Position numbers and translations under genes: made by a program. The notes under the pieces are model-generated. The model was not told the origin of the DNA and did not search any database. It saw only the letters and a list, made by a program, of their open reading frames with translations. Of a DNA stretch of 64,000 nt, positions 1-13,784 are shown in pieces. Position 1 is the first letter of the stretch. Every line of letters starts with the position of its first letter. The stretch is from Homalodisca vitripennis (lineage: Eukaryota; Arthropoda; Insecta; Hemiptera; Cicadellidae): positions 49,165,001 through 49,229,000 of the forward strand of contig NC_060214.1 of assembly GCF_021130785.1 (NCBI RefSeq), given 5' to 3'.

Positions 1-3000
1 AAAGGAAGCAGTAGGGTTAGGAGATTGGTAAATTTTTAATGCGTTTAATAACAACCATAAATTTATTTATGAAAAATATCTTTATCTTATATTAACAAAC
101 TTGTTGATAATTGAATTATAATTGAACTGGCCTAATAATTCAGTCATGTATATAGTACTAATTATGCTCTTATAGTTTTAGACGTGATTTTTTCTATAAT
201 ATAACAATGATAGAATAAATAATTTCTCCGTAAGATATTTCTAACCAACTTCTTTTATGTAATAAATTCTACAAAGATTACAGACGTTGCACTAAGAAGA
301 AGGTGAACCGGAGCTAAACTCTAAATAATAAAATATATTACAAAATTGTTAAAACAGAAGATTTTATATACATTTCAGTAGATATCTTTTGCTGTTCTGG
401 GGCAAACCGTGTTAGACCGTTTCTGGAATAATGAGAGTGGTTTACATTGACCTGTATATGGTGTAGTAAATTTTTATTTTAGCGATATAAATATAAAATG
501 GGTTTATTCTGGAGAAGTTGTATGTTTTGATTAGTAACAATAGCGCGTGCTAGAGTAAAAAGGGCGTGGGAGAGAGAACGAGATTAGTACGATTAGACTG
601 AGTAATCGTCACGGGTTTTAGTCGTTGTCCTGTCACCTCTCCTGAAGACACCTCGTGTGTTGTTTCCAACAAAAAATAAGAGAGTGGTAAAACTGCATGT
701 GACACGATTACACACAACGTTATATTGCGAGAATAGTTGCAATCGTTGTAAATATTGAGATTGAAGATATTAGTGGATTAAAAGTTTATGGGTATTATTA
801 AATTCAATAATTCATAATTGTTTGACCTAAAATCTTTTTTTAAACGGCTATAGAGTTATTTTAAGAAAGATACAATCTAACAGTTGATGGGACTCTGAAC
901 ACTGAAACTTTACAGTTTATGTTGGTACCTCGATATGAAAATTAGGACATTCCTCTAACGTTTAAAATCTTAAATAATGATAGGAACTAGGTATATAACA
1001 CAACCAGATGATTTTGGTGTGGAAATCCACGATATTTGACCATGGTAGAAAATGCTTTCTCTGTTTGGGATAGACATACGAAGTTGCATTTTAAGCGATC
1101 CTACTGCTTACCAAACTTTGCGAAATTTGTTCATTAACGTATGATGTTTTCAACTGGGAATGGATGTAAATATAAATTCGATGGTCCTGGAGGAGTATTT
1201 GATCACAACTTCATCCCCGATATCCATAGAAACGAAATGGACAATTGTTTAGACAAAGCAGAATATTGAACATGAGCATGGGCCTAGTCCCAGGACTTGA
1301 CATTTATCAATGCTGTCATTGGTCCTCCAGGATATATATTTCTATTATTATTTAATAGCTGATTGATAAGTGCTCCTAGAAATTAAAACTAAAATCTCAC
1401 TTTTTGACACTAAAAGTTATGCATTTTAATAAAAATGATAGTCTAATTCCGCAAGTAACTTGTTTACAAAAACCACGCTTTCTCCACTCAATAATATGTT
1501 TTGAAATTACGCACAATCATACAAAATTATCATTAATCTCAAATTTATGTTATCACAGTAAAATATTATTAGAATGAATTAATTCTTAAGAAACAACTAG
1601 AAATTGTTTGCTTTAATAACCTTTAAAATAACATACAATAAATAAAAAAATAAAAGACTATTATTTTGCCACTTAAAAATATAGCAACAGTTTTTAAAGT
1701 CGTTAAAACCTTCGACGTTCATAGTATATTTAATTATTTTAAATACTAAACTCAAAATGTTATGATGCAAGTTTCAACTTAAGGAAGCAAATATGAATAG
1801 GGAAAGTTATGGTTTATACCCAATAATTATTTAGGTGATAGAGATAGAATTTAAAACAAAATGCCAGAAAAACCATAATCATAACGTGATATAAAATTTT
1901 TCAAGGAATTTAAAACTAGTGACAATAAAAATACATTTCCATTGACTAATACTAAAAATATACAAGTATTTCTGTAAATATTTAGAGTTTTGGTATATTA
2001 AATATTGTATATCAGAGCAAATGGTATATACATTAAAATAGCAAAATAAAAAAGCAGATCCTCATTGAGGTCTTGCAATTCCAGAACATGCACCGAGATA
2101 AATACATCTCCTAATGACACTGAGAGATGCTTGAAATTTCTCAATCATTTAATAGATTCCCGATGCAAAGTTAGTTTATGGAGCTATTGCAGCAAAGCAA
2201 ATGATTAATAAGATCTCTATTAATAGTGATTTCTGAAATTGGAGATGTTTAGAGATGGATATGTATTGGAGCTTTAGCTACAAGGTAGTTTTTAAATTTT
2301 AGTTCTTCGTAGAATTTATTTCATTTAATAGATTCCCAATAACGGAGGAAGAATTAAAGTAGTGTATATTTATTATAGTATTTTTTTTAATTTAAAATAA
2401 ATTCAGGATACAAATCATTAACCTTTCACTTATAAAGGCAGAAAATTTCAAGTTTGTTTTTGACGACGGAGGTTTGAAAGAATAATATGATTTCGGGTAC
2501 TTGCATTCCATATATGTTACAAAATGGGTAACGCAAAGTTTCGAGGAGGGAAAATATATCCCATTCATCAGGTTAGGTAATATTAGGTACATTATTAAAG
2601 AAATATGAAAAGAGGAGAACAAAGTAAGTTAAACGTACCCGTAACCTATTTGGATTCCACACAGGAGAATATAAACCCAGTTGGTGCACAGAATGCGTGT
2701 CACGAACATAAATCACGAGCACGAGAAAAATTGTACACTTTCATAGGAATATTGTTTATTTTATAACAGGTTTGATCCTTAAAAATATAATGTTTAAATG
2801 ATAAATAATAAAAAAATAATAATAACTTAAAAATTTTACTAACGATCATATTGATTAATAGCCTAGTATTTTTTTTTCTTAAACATTTCTTATAAGGTGT
2901 AATTAAAAAAACGTGTAAATTTCCAAATTTAAACAACTCTTTATTTAAATATAGAGAGCTATATTTTCCATATTTCTCTATTTAAAAACGTTATCTCAAA

Positions 3001-5200
3001 GGAATAATTAAAAATAGAATAACATCAGTATTTCAACCCCCAACCTTTTCAATTGTCTAAAAGTATATAATTAATACAAGTCATACATGAAAGACTCAAT
3101 TTGCGTTAGAAAAATAAAGTTATAGTTAACAATTATAATAATGAATTACTCTCTGTGAAGTAAAATTCATGCAAATACTGTAGTTATTCACATTTTTATA
3201 CTTAGTATTTTTATTTGTTAAGTGAAACTTTTATACTAAAAGTTATTTTCATCATGAATTCGTTTATAAATTACGAATAGTTAAATCTTCTTTTTATGAA
3301 GGAAATAGAGCAAATTGTCAATCTTGCAACTCTAGACGGTTATCACGTTGACATGGAGGTGGGCAGAATTCAATTTTCCGCCCAGCCCGAGGGAAGGATA
3401 TGATTACGCTTATAAAGTGTAACATCTGAATATTAAACAAGTGACGAAAAAGAAGAGCAATTATTTATAATCATAAGAGGAAGGCTTATTTTATTAACCT
3501 CCTAGTAATATAAATTAATCCACGCTTTGTATTTTGATAACTTAGGTCACAATTTCAACAAATTTCCAAAATGTTATATTAAATCAAAGTGGACCTGTAA
3601 AATACAGATAGCCAAGTCATTAAGAAAGGTTTCAGGATATTTTGTCACTTTATGAGCGAAAAATCTAAGTCCAGAAGCCGAGTGACAATTTGCATTGCGT
3701 CAGCATACAGTAAGAGTTTTCTTGGTATCTATAGAGAGATTTACTCTAAGACAGAAATGGATCGTTAGTCACACTAGTATCTGGGTCGGTCGAAATGCAA
3801 TGGTATTAAAAGGGTTAAAATATGAAATAAATTATTCACAGTAATATTTGTTTGACACACATAAACTCAAACTTCAGACAGGAAAATATATGAATAACCA
3901 TAGTCAGCTAACCATTTACAGACTACTTTCAGCCCCTTTATGTGCAAATCGGACTGTGATGTAGCTGCTACTTATGTGTGAAGGACGATTTTAGTAGTAT
4001 CAAGCCAGGCTAAGAACAATCTGTAAAAAATTAATGTTTACAATTTTCAACTCGTTTTTACTCTCTCATTCAGATCCCCCCCCCAAAATAGGGTGGCTGA
4101 TGATATAATTAGTTTTAATTTAATTTAATTTCTTTGATTGTAACTGAGTGGTACAAAGTAAGAGAATGTTGTCATACAATCCTTTTACTGTAATATTTAG
4201 TAATAACATAAGTCAAATTAATGAAGTAATGAGCATAACGAGAGACAAGTTAAACATTTAGTGAACATACGGTGTAAACTCCTATCTTAATTTTGAAACA
4301 AGGACCAAGGTGTTTTCTTCACTGAAAGCTGTTCTTTGAGTAAAATGTAAATTCCTTGTTCCTTAAGTTTCTTTTATGGTACGACATAAAAACACAATTT
4401 TTTATCAACATCAGTACCGAGAATTAACTTCATTGGAATAAACTTTAATTTTAAAGTGATCAAGTTATGAATTACTGTTAGTAATGCAACTGTTGTCTCA
4501 TAACTAAACTATGCAATTGTCTGTAACAAGAAAATGAGGTATACGTTTTGCATGCCACTTCATGTCTATATAAGCAGCATCGAGTTTGACTACTACAATC
4601 CATGTCCATTTATAGAATTTGGATAAGCGCTAGTGATTCCTACATTTCCTCAGCGTATTTAAAAAAACGTATTAACATATTGAGTTGACATTTTTATATT
4701 TTTATATACTACTCGGAGGTGCGAAAAAATAATCTTCTGTCTATTTCTCTATCCGTATTATACAGATTATCTTGTGAATAAAGCGAACAACAAACATGAA
4801 AACGTATCCAGTTAAACTAAAACATAAGAGGCTGGAAAAATTCCTCTTCTGTATCGTTATTTATTTTTTTCTTTGTTGTAATAAAATTACTTAAAATTTT
4901 GAAGAAAGTTTTTTTATACATCAATGGCGGAGGAAGATAAGGATCCGTTGGTTATCAAATCCTACTTGCCAGTGACTAATAAAAGTTGTGAGAACGTTAG
5001 TGAGGAGGCTTAAGAGTAAAGACCTGGGCGTTTTTCGTCCAATTACGAAGGAATAATTGAAAAAAATATGATTATTATGAGCGAATAAAAAATGCACATC
5101 ATTGATTAGGACCTGGACAGCCTAAAATCTGGAGGATGAGTAAGAATAAGAAATAAGTATGAATAAGAACTATTTATGAGCCCGAGTGGTAACGAAATTG
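1..5200. other. AT-rich non-coding DNA, nothing recognised
   Basis: No open frame here resembles a known protein on either strand, and the ORFs at 2392-2622 and 2700-2936 (minus) are low-complexity and look like chance. A short 15-17 bp sequence (TCATTTAATAGATTCCC) occurs twice, near 2145 and 2322. Slightly GC-richer patches at about 540-670 and 3300-3410 have no recognisable product. I see no RNA gene. Confidence 0.5.
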
Positions 5201-5372
5201 TCGAGGCAGTCATATGGAAATGGTTTGAAAGAAAATCTTTAATTGGTTAATGAGCAGCCTTCAGGACTCTATAAAGACGCAGAGAGAGGGTCTGTAGGTC
5301 TTATCATATGCTAATGATTGTCAAGTGCTGTTAGTAGTAGAATTAGGTAGGAGAAACAAGAGGATGTTATGA
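5200..5372 (+). pseudogene. LINE reverse-transcriptase fragment (YADD-box region)
   Basis: One reading frame at 5304-5369 gives SYANDCQVLLVVELGRRNKR. This resembles the catalytic box of non-LTR reverse transcriptases (YADD followed by a hydrophobic strand and a basic stretch), with the first catalytic Asp replaced by Asn. Upstream sequence is loosely compatible with the preceding RT motif but is broken by frame changes. Only this short piece is visible, so the family and clade cannot be named. The call rests on one motif and could be coincidental. Confidence 0.35.
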
Positions 5373-8300
5373 AACATATGTATTTCATTGAAAAAATAAA
5401 GATATCGGAAGAAAAGTTTTTGTTTAGACGATTAAAAGAATTTTAGCTTAAATATGCTCCCAAATATGTATAGGTGGGAGCAGTTTGTGAAATTTGGTCT
5501 GGAACCATTAATAATTATTTAAATATATATTCCAACGTTTTGTATAATATAATACAATAGCTGTGTGCATTTATTTCACGAAGCAATCAAGTTTTTTTTA
5601 AGTAGCCTCATACCAAACATAAAGATTATAGTAAACATACAAATGTTGTTTTATTCCCACTGTTTTTGACAAAAATGATTATTTCTCCCATTTTATATGC
5701 AATAAAAATGTTACTAATTAGTAAAATATTCAGTTAATGAAATTGGTAGCTAGAAAACACAACGGCCAAGAGGTCAGTTTTAAAATGTACGATATAGCAA
5801 AATATTTACTTAGAATAAAATAACTTATGTGATATATTTTTTCTGAAATGTATATTACAGAAATATTACGATAGAATATATAAAAAGAGAACAAGACGTT
5901 CTCTGTTGTAATCCAAGGACATTGAACACTTCAATTTACGGCACCACCAGATATTAAGGTTTCCTCGCTTGCTATATTAAAAGGTATATAATTAAAAAGA
6001 TAATCCAAACAAACTAATATTTTAAAGAATTTAAAAAGTGATTCAGGCAAATTAATCATTCATGTGCTCAATTCAAACTAGTGTAATATATTAGAATATC
6101 TACTAAACATTACCCATCTAATGCTTTGATATTACAGCCCAAAGTTTTCAACATTTAATTCATATTTGTTTAAATGTTAAATATACTTTGGTTTAATTTC
6201 TTAAAAACTTTTAAATACTTATGAATTGATTGCAACATTAAATCGTCAATGCCGTTTGATTTTCTCCCTGTTTATCAGCCCACAAAGCATGAATAAAACC
6301 AAGAATGAAATAAAGCAATGAAGCTATGCATACATTAGCGAAGCCACGATACGTGGTGTGGCGTATTCCTACTCGTTTGTACTTCATGGCTTTAAATTTT
6401 AAGAATTTTCTGAATAATAAAACTGTTGGTGTTTTTGTTTTTTTTAGTTTTATTATTAATACTAGGCCATAAACCCTAAAGAGTATTGATTAGTGTGAAG
6501 GGGTATAAAAGTTCACTGAGTGCAAATTAATGACTACGACAGGAAATAGATTTTTGATACCTGACTAACAAAAATTTAAATGCTTAATGTATATTTACTT
6601 ATTGAATGCTGTACAATAACATGGAGCCGGTCAATTTCTTTATAAATTTTGCTTACTGAAACATTAAATAATACGGTTTGATTTAGCAACATTAAGAGAT
6701 ATTGAAATGAAACTTTCGTCATACTTTTAAATTGGTTAAAATCTACTACTAAATCTCAAAAGATTTTCAATTCTTGATCAATTGAATGTTATCGTTAGTT
6801 CCTGTTTATACCAAAATTATGCGCAGCTTCACTCATATAATCCTGCTTTGTGGTTCACGTATACTCGTATATTTTAAACTTCAAAATTTCACCGTACACA
6901 TGAAAAAAGGTTCGGATTCAGTAAAAGGTTAAGGAAAAGGCTCGTTATGGCTACCCATCTCATTTATTAAACTAATTAGTTTCAAATCTGAACTCTTAAC
7001 CATATCTTACAATATATTTGTATTTAGTGTTCCAAAAGAATATAGCAGTATATACTTTAAAAATAATAAAACTGCTTACTCAGGAAGCAATTAGGTTGTG
7101 ATGTATTTAGGTGAGATATTGTTAATGAGATAATTTGTCTTCCCTTGCCCTAGCTTTGTTTTCCTACCATTGTTGGAATATTTATAAGAAACGAAACACA
7201 TTTTTTACTATTATAAAGATAAGTCATGGCTTCGCAACAACAACGTTCTTTGTAAATAATGGCAGTTTACGTACTTTCACGAAAACAACTTTTTAATATA
7301 TTTTAATACGTTGTATCATTAGTAAAACTAAATACTAAGACACCATTTATAATATCGATTTGCAGTAATGAGTGAGTATTTTTAAGACTATTTAAAGAAT
7401 AACAAAAACATCAATTAAAAAATAAAAAGGTACTAGTATAGCGCTATACTAACTGAAAACACTCGACTTTACAAAACATTTCGAATTTGCACCTATATCT
7501 TTTGTATATATTATCCATATATACAAAAGGTAAAACAATAACTCACTTGAACTAATCATTATTAGATAACACAAAAAGTTAAGTTCAACACACGTGCTTT
7601 TTAGCTCTCAACAGAAAAATAAATGGTTTTTCATGAAGAACAGCTATATTAAGTTACATACCCTGATAAACTAAATGTTTTTAAACTTTGTGATGTCCTA
7701 GACGGATGAAATCTGACACAAATCTGCTTATGACTACGGTAAAAAAAAATAAACCATTTTCATGGAGATCAACAATCCATAGAGTTAAAAGGGGTGCAAG
7801 ACTGAAAAAAATTATATTTGATCAACTAATGGTCTATACGATGAGATTCGAAATAAACCCACCCTATCCTCTCAACATACAAATAAAAAATATTTAATTA
7901 AGATCATCCATCTGTAGAGGTACAAATAGAGCTGCTACCTTCAACAGCTTGACTACCATACTGATCTACAAGGAATCTGACCACTGGGACCGACTTTTTT
8001 ATTGTTTAATTTTATATATTTTTCTTTAGATGTTTTATCTAATAATTAAGTTTGATTAATTAGTTTACAAATTCCAAAAACTGGAGTAATACAATGGTAA
8101 TCACAGCCTCTGTTGCAGTCTTGAATTTTATTCAATGTTTTAACAATATTTTGAAGATATAAAAACATATATATAAATGTGTTACTCAAGGTAAGGTAGT
8201 TTAAAAATACAATGTTACAATTAAAAAAATACAATCTTATTACTATTGAATAAAAAAATAGAGTTCATAAAATATTATGATTTATTTTGAAGTTACGGTT
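5373..8300. other. AT-rich non-coding DNA with one short hairpin
   Basis: No gene is recognised. A short inverted repeat with 13-bp arms (CTTTTGTATATAT and its complement) around a 5-bp loop lies at about 7499-7529. The 63-aa ORF at 7706-7897 (+) resembles nothing I know. Confidence 0.5.
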
Positions 8301-8309
8301 TTGAATTTT

Positions 8310-8720
8310 TTTTTTTCTGTGGGTGATGAATGCAGCCTTTCCATAGGAAGATTTCACATTGGAAGCATTTAATATACAGCGATTTTGTTTTTCTGTTGCC
8401 TCCTTCTTTGCAATTCATCTGGTAGCATTTGGTGCATTTACTTCCCAGGTTGTCAGAAAAATATCAATTGCAAGTTTTCTACACCACTTCGCTGATCGTC
8501 TGTGTAGTGTTCCGTAAGAACCCATTCGATCTGAGTAGTCAATGTAAGATTTTACGTTATTATAATCAGTATTATATCATATCCAAGTTTTTTAGAAGGC
8601 ATTAAAAGATCTCTTTTGTCTTTCCATTTTAGGACAACAATATTTCCCTTAATCGTTTTAGCTAGAATTTTAACCTCTTTCCAAATGTGATATAACAACG
8701 TCTTTCGAGACTTCTTTTCT
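8310..8720 (-). pseudogene. piggyBac-type transposase, C-terminal remnant
   Basis: Read on the minus strand in shifting frames, this stretch holds the end of a piggyBac-family (DDE_Tnp_1_7) transposase. About 8601-8672 encodes KGNIVVLKWKDKRDLLM, matching the family's conserved lysine-rich W-K-D-K-R strand near the third catalytic Asp. About 8470-8560 encodes YIDYSDRMGSY and SAKWCRKLAIDIF, matching the 'DxSDQM...Y...KW..KL' segment. About 8312-8450 encodes a Cys-rich tail (CTKCYQMNC...CFQCEIF...C) like the family's terminal cross-brace zinc finger. Several frameshifts and stops separate these pieces, and no N-terminal half or terminal repeats were found next to it. It is a dead cut-and-paste transposon fragment. 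Confidence 0.7.
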
Positions 8721-9649
8721 ATTTTTCTTCCGAATTAAAAATAGTAGAGTAATACACATTTTATACAAATTACGAATATGTGCTTCACTCATATTTTCTT
8801 GAAAAATGAAGTAAATAATATTGTAATTTTTTAATTGCAAGGTTACATAAAAAACACCTTTAACTCAAGATCCACTATTCACAACCTCAGGCAAAATATT
8901 CTTAAATACATTATTTTCTATTACTGAAATAATATCGCCTAAGTTTGGTTTCCTCAAATGTTTAATCCAATTAAAATCCCTAAAATCATCCTTCATATAA
9001 AAATGTTTTACATTCTATTAGATTATGTGAGTAGTGATCTTAATGTATGTATATTTTTCATGCTTCAATAATTCAATGAAATCGTTGTTGATTTCGAATT
9101 TTTTTTTAGTTGATACCAATGCAATCTTTCAATAAACAGTTTTTTTTAAGATCTTGGTCCATTTAACTCTATGAAATACAATATAGTAGAAAGTGTTTTA
9201 TTTTCTTGAATTTACAGTGTATTACAATGCTAGTTATTATTAAATGCAGCCATTGTTTATTGTTTATGAAATTAATTTCTTTCCTGTAACGAAACACATT
9301 GTTTATTGTTTATGAAATATATGGCTTTCCTATAATAGATGATCCTTAATACAATTGCTATTATCTATAAATTCTCAGTTTCCAATGCAAAGTATTTTAT
9401 ATGTGAAATATAGTAATTTCAAGAAAATGAAGAACATCTAAATAAAACATCATTGCATTGGCTCCTGTAAAATAAATTACAGGAGCGCGCGCAGCGATAC
9501 AAAAACAAGACAAAAACAATCGCAACGCCCAGGTAAAAAAATTACATACACACATCCGTAGATCAAAGAAGAATGTGAACAATTCCTTAGTAAATCTAAA
9601 ACCACGTGGTACAATAAGATGCGGGCGTGTAGGGCGGAAAAGTCGTTAT
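8721..9649. repeat. AT-rich DNA with a short tandem duplication
   Basis: The segment TTGTTTATTGTTTATGAAAT followed by a variant of TTTCTTTCCTGTAA occurs twice, at about 9250-9290 and 9299-9340, as a roughly 47-bp tandem duplication. Nothing else is recognised. The minus-strand ORF at 9397-9582 has no resemblance to a known protein. Confidence 0.4.
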
Positions 9650-10480
9650 CTAGACCTAGAAGGCCGTTACATATGACTGGTCAGGAAGTCCCTGATAACA
9701 GAGATAATCGATGTACACAATAACCAACGTAACCTCAAGGTCAGTTGAATTCTTGATAAGAGGTGAAGATCACGTTTCTGCCAGCACTCGACTTTCTTTA
9801 CAACATTTGTACAAACAAATATTATGCAACTGTACTAAAATGAAAAATGTCGATTCCCTAATATGTAGTAAACAGTGTATTTACTACACTCATCATCCAT
9901 TTTTTCAGTCTGGATTGTAAAATGTGCTTGATTTTAGCAAACCTTATAAAATTCAGTAGTTTATTGAAGACTCTCAGAGCAACGAAAGTACATAGTAAGA
10001 AGTTTAAAATTTAATTTTCAGCTTAAATAATAAGAATGACTGATGAAACAGATACTTAAGTTTTATAAGGCCTATTATATACGTTTGACTTCTTCATAAG
10101 TTGTTTCACGAGTAGCGGCAATCGAGAGGAAAGGATTAAACATCTTGCATTCTAAGAATAAAAAAGGTCTTAAACCATAAAAAATAATATTTATGTCACC
10201 TTTTTTGAAGGAATAGGTTGGTATCGATAGTATTTATTGATTTAATATAGTAATAATCAGGCTAATTATCAATTTAATAACCAAAAACAGTACTTATATG
10301 AGGTATTGCTTTAACCAGTGGGGTCCAGTTACGTTTTGAAATGATAATTACAAATATCAATGTTGATAAAGAACTATAATGGTGTTGGATGCACAAAGAC
10401 CCTATTAACTCCCACAATGGTGCTCATCTATTACATGCTAGTGCTACGTGAAAACCTTAATCAGCTGCAAGTCTATAAGT
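9650..10480 (+). repeat. Left arm of a large imperfect inverted repeat
   Basis: Two blocks here reappear as reverse complements further right. Block 9650-10010 matches about 15325-15680, with shared landmarks GGTCAGGAA, CCTGATAACAGAG and TAACGTAACCTC-like stretches. Block 10015-10480 matches about 13785-14295, with shared landmarks TTGTTTCACGAGT, CGAGAGGAAAGGAT, GTAACTGGAC and ATAGGGTCTTT. By eye the match is roughly 75-85 percent with small indels. The arms could be the ends of an old transposon of about 6 kb. No transposase is recognised inside. Confidence 0.65.
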
Positions 10481-10684
10481 GCACTGAAGTAGGATTTATT
10501 GTATTTAATTTTGGATTATATAAATAAAACGTTTTACTATGAACGATGAATCGATTAATAATCTATAATGTAAAGTAAAAAAATTAGGATCTTTATGGTT
10601 ATAGTCCTTGGTTTAAACAAATTCATCCTACGAAAAAATAAAGATTAGTAACCAAGATAAGTAACGGCTTTCAATTAATTATTC

Positions 10685-10765
10685 TCAGCACTGTAGCCCA
10701 GGGATAGAACTGCGGCTCTCAAATCAAGAAGTAATTAATTTAATTCCTCGCTAAGGTAACAAAAA
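10685..10765 (+). repeat. Possible tRNA-derived SINE head
   Basis: The stretch starts GTAGCCCAGGGATAGAACTG, which resembles a box A. About 50 bp later it has TTAATTCCTCGCTAAGGT, which could be a decayed box B. It is not a credible intact tRNA because no cloverleaf can be drawn. The reading is speculative. Confidence 0.22.
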
Positions 10766-11324
10766 TTTATAAATATGTTTAGGCAGTTACAAAAAACGTT
10801 TACTAGTGTCACAGTAAAAATTAAAACAACGACTAATAAAATAAAATATGTTGAAAAAGTGCTTTAGGATGTTTTTCGCGGGTACGAGTTAGTACTCTCC
10901 TACTCACACAGAGATACACAGGGGAGAAGTCGACAAACATTACGTCATCACATATCTACAATTTTTTTTAAAGTTATGTCACAGATAAAAACATGGAAAC
11001 ATACTGTGTTCCAATATCTGTATACCTCATCTAAAGAGCCTTTATGTATCAAAACTATTTTTAACTACCTGCGTTGTCACTTTTTAATTTCTTAGTATTT
11101 ATTGTTTTGTTCGATTTAAAAAAAATAATTAGATAAAGGGAAAATGTAAGTATTAAAACAATATTTTACCTTATATCATGTTGAATCTGTTAGCTTATAT
11201 CATGCACAGAAGCAATATGAGATATTATGACTGCCTTATATCAACTCCTGTATGTCTGAAGATGAACTGTGTACCTTCTCTAGTTCATGGAATATTCTAT
11301 CTTTACCGTCAACTTTGTCTTACA

Positions 11325-11446
11325 AGCCTCAAGGCTTTATTCATTATTCACTTTCGTTAATACTCTTCCATCTCAGCCTCAGTCCTAAAATAGAAAAGGA
11401 TTACATTTTTACAGACAATGTATTAAAATTAATTATATTTGAAAAA

Positions 11447-11503
<57 letters not shown>

Positions 11504-11826
11504 AATACTTTAGAATTAGATTTGTCTTGTAGGTGATCCTACTCTACTCAATTTTTATTTGCAGCATCATATAAATAAATGCATATATTTATATGATGCT
11601 GCAAATAAAAATTGTGTAAATTAGTATCACCTCCAAGACAAATTAAATTCTAAAGCCGGAAAAACTACAGTGTTTAGCAAGATATTTGAGGGCTGCCGTA
11701 CTATAATCCCTTACACGTCCTGTAAAATTATAAAAAAAGTAATCCTTTTCTATTTTAGGACTGCTGAGATGGAAGAGTCATTAACGAAAGTGAATTAAGT
11801 AAATTAGTAATAACGCTTTGAGGCTA
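11325..11826. repeat. Fold-back (long inverted repeat) with (TA)n tracts
   Basis: The two halves are imperfect reverse complements. The core is a 28-bp perfect stem, 11550-11577 with 11586-11613, containing TGCAGCATCATATAAATA. Further out, 11325-11412 (CACTTTCGTTAAT, CTCTTCCATCTCAGC, CCTAAAATAGAAAAGGATTA) pairs with 11738-11826. A (TA)n tract lies inside the left arm at 11459-11501 and another just outside the right arm at 11836-11871. It looks like a fold-back or MITE-type element. A diverged piece of the right half recurs at 13420-13515. Confidence 0.7.
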
Positions 11827-11830
11827 TACT

Positions 11831-11875
<45 letters not shown>

Positions 11876-12407
11876 CAATAATACTACTATAATTTATCAT
11901 AAGTATTATATCAATTTTTCCTCTCAAATGCATATTTCAGTCTCCAATCCAGCGAATTTATGAAAAAAGTATTACAAGTGAATCTTTTAAAGTTATTCAA
12001 ATTTGGGGAAATGGGCAAAGTTGTAACACGGACTACCTTAACTTTATATTACTAAAACAAAACCATGATGTAGCTCCCTCAATAAAGTTTAAAACAAAGA
12101 AATTATTAATAAAAACATTTGTAAAATGATCGTAGCGTCTATTAGAATGCGTATTTTGAATATCTGATGACATTTATATTTACATGATACAGAGATGCTC
12201 ATGAATGATTGCTCTCACGTGATATTTACCTTCGTCTCAGACCGTAATACAGCTGAGTGTGAGTTCGATATAACTTTCCTTTGACTGACGTTACACCTAT
12301 TCTACCACATAACCATATAGATAGATCATCAGGAAAGTTTTTAAATTATGTCCTCAAATAAAATAAATGTAGTTTCTGTTATTCTGTGTAGAGTTATTAT
12401 TATAATG

Positions 12408-12408
<1 letters not shown>

Positions 12409-12469
<61 letters not shown>
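12409..12469 (+). repeat. (AC)n microsatellite
   Basis: A pure AC dinucleotide run of about 30 units, ending in CATATAT. Confidence 0.97.
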
Positions 12470-12474
<5 letters not shown>

Positions 12475-13419
12475 TGTAAATGATCTACAGTCAAATGAGT
12501 TAGCTCACTCAGCAACAAGAAGAAAGGAAAAAATGAAGTGGATTAGCTTACCCAGTTAGAGGTTAGTTACACACAACACAATACTTGTATCACATGTATT
12601 AATTTCCACAACATAATCACAACTATTAGTTTTCACAACGTGGCCGCTTGAGGCATTTACAACAAAATATAGGAAAACAAAATGTGGATAGGATAGCAAA
12701 TTTTAAGTGGATAGTTTTGTATTTACCTCTGATTAATTGTGTCACTGAGTATCCAGAATGATACAGGCTAAGGCATGACTGAGTAAGGCACAGTTTGGAC
12801 GAACCTAAATTATATCACTGGCCACAATAATGGTAATAGTAGTAAGTAAATTCCAATAAAGTTATTGTGAATTATATTTGTAAATTATTTATGGAATAAA
12901 TTATTAGCATTATTATATACAAATACGATTTTAATAAATATTTCACGTTCAGGGTTAATTTTTATCATTACTCGTAGTTAGAAATTTAAGATTCGCTTTA
13001 ATACTGAAATAATGATTTATTTTTTATTTCCGCCAAGGTGCTCACGGATGTTTTATATATCTTTAAGTCCTACTTATAAAATATAAACACAACGGGAACA
13101 AATTAGCATTGTAGAAAATAAATATATGCATGAATTATTTGTTTCAGTGTTTATGAAACTGGCATAACATAACAAATTTAATTAATTTTATATGTTATGA
13201 AAAGCTATGAAAACACTAATTTTGGCTTAAATTCCATTAAAATATATATACAGATTTGAAAAGGAAATAAAATATTTTAATTGTTAATGAGTTTGAATAC
13301 ACAATTTCTTCCATAATATCTTACATTTTTATTAACTTTATTTTATTCAGAAATTATAGCTTCATAAATACAATTAAGTTAACAATGTTGAGACTTATCC
13401 TGCCTCCAAAATCCCAGGA

Positions 13420-13515
13420 TGCTGCAAATAGAGCTTGAGTTCAGTAAGGATCACCTCCAAGACAAATCAAATACCAAAGCCGGAAGAACTACAAGACTTG
13501 GCGAGAGCTTTGTGG
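13420..13515 (+). repeat. Dispersed copy of the 11.6-kb fold-back half
   Basis: The segment contains GATGCTGCAAATA, ATCACCTCCAAGACAAAT and AAAGCCGGAA in the same order and spacing as 11597-11670. It is therefore a second, diverged copy of the same repeat, in direct orientation and without the matching left half. Confidence 0.6.
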
Positions 13516-13784
13516 GCTCCTGAACTATTAACCCTAACAAGTTAAATTATATGTCCTTTTAAATACATTTTTCCCATTACAGTTTTACATTATTGGTAAA
13601 ACCAGTTTAATCATTATATATTTTTAATCTTCATTTTTATCGGGACATGAATTTGTTTAAACCAAGAGCTATTACTATAAAGATCTAAATTTTTGTACTT
13701 TACACTATATATTTTTAATCGAGACAACGTTTATAACAAAAAGTGTAATCTATATAATCCTAAATAAATATAGAATGACTGCTA

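Noticed and set aside
3300..3410. GC-richer patch with an open frame (LATLDGYHVDMEVGR)
   Set aside because: It could be an exon, but splice borders are not convincing and the product is not recognised.
4924..5013. 29-codon micro-ORF starting ATGGCGGAGGAAGATAAGG
   Set aside because: It has a good start context and acidic sequence, but nothing downstream, no donor site and no known relative; too short to call.
10685..10765. Functional tRNA gene
   Set aside because: Only box A-like and weak box B-like words; no cloverleaf, so at most a decayed SINE head.
11252..11536. 94-aa plus ORF
   Set aside because: It spans the fold-back arm and a (TA)n tract; no protein-like sequence.
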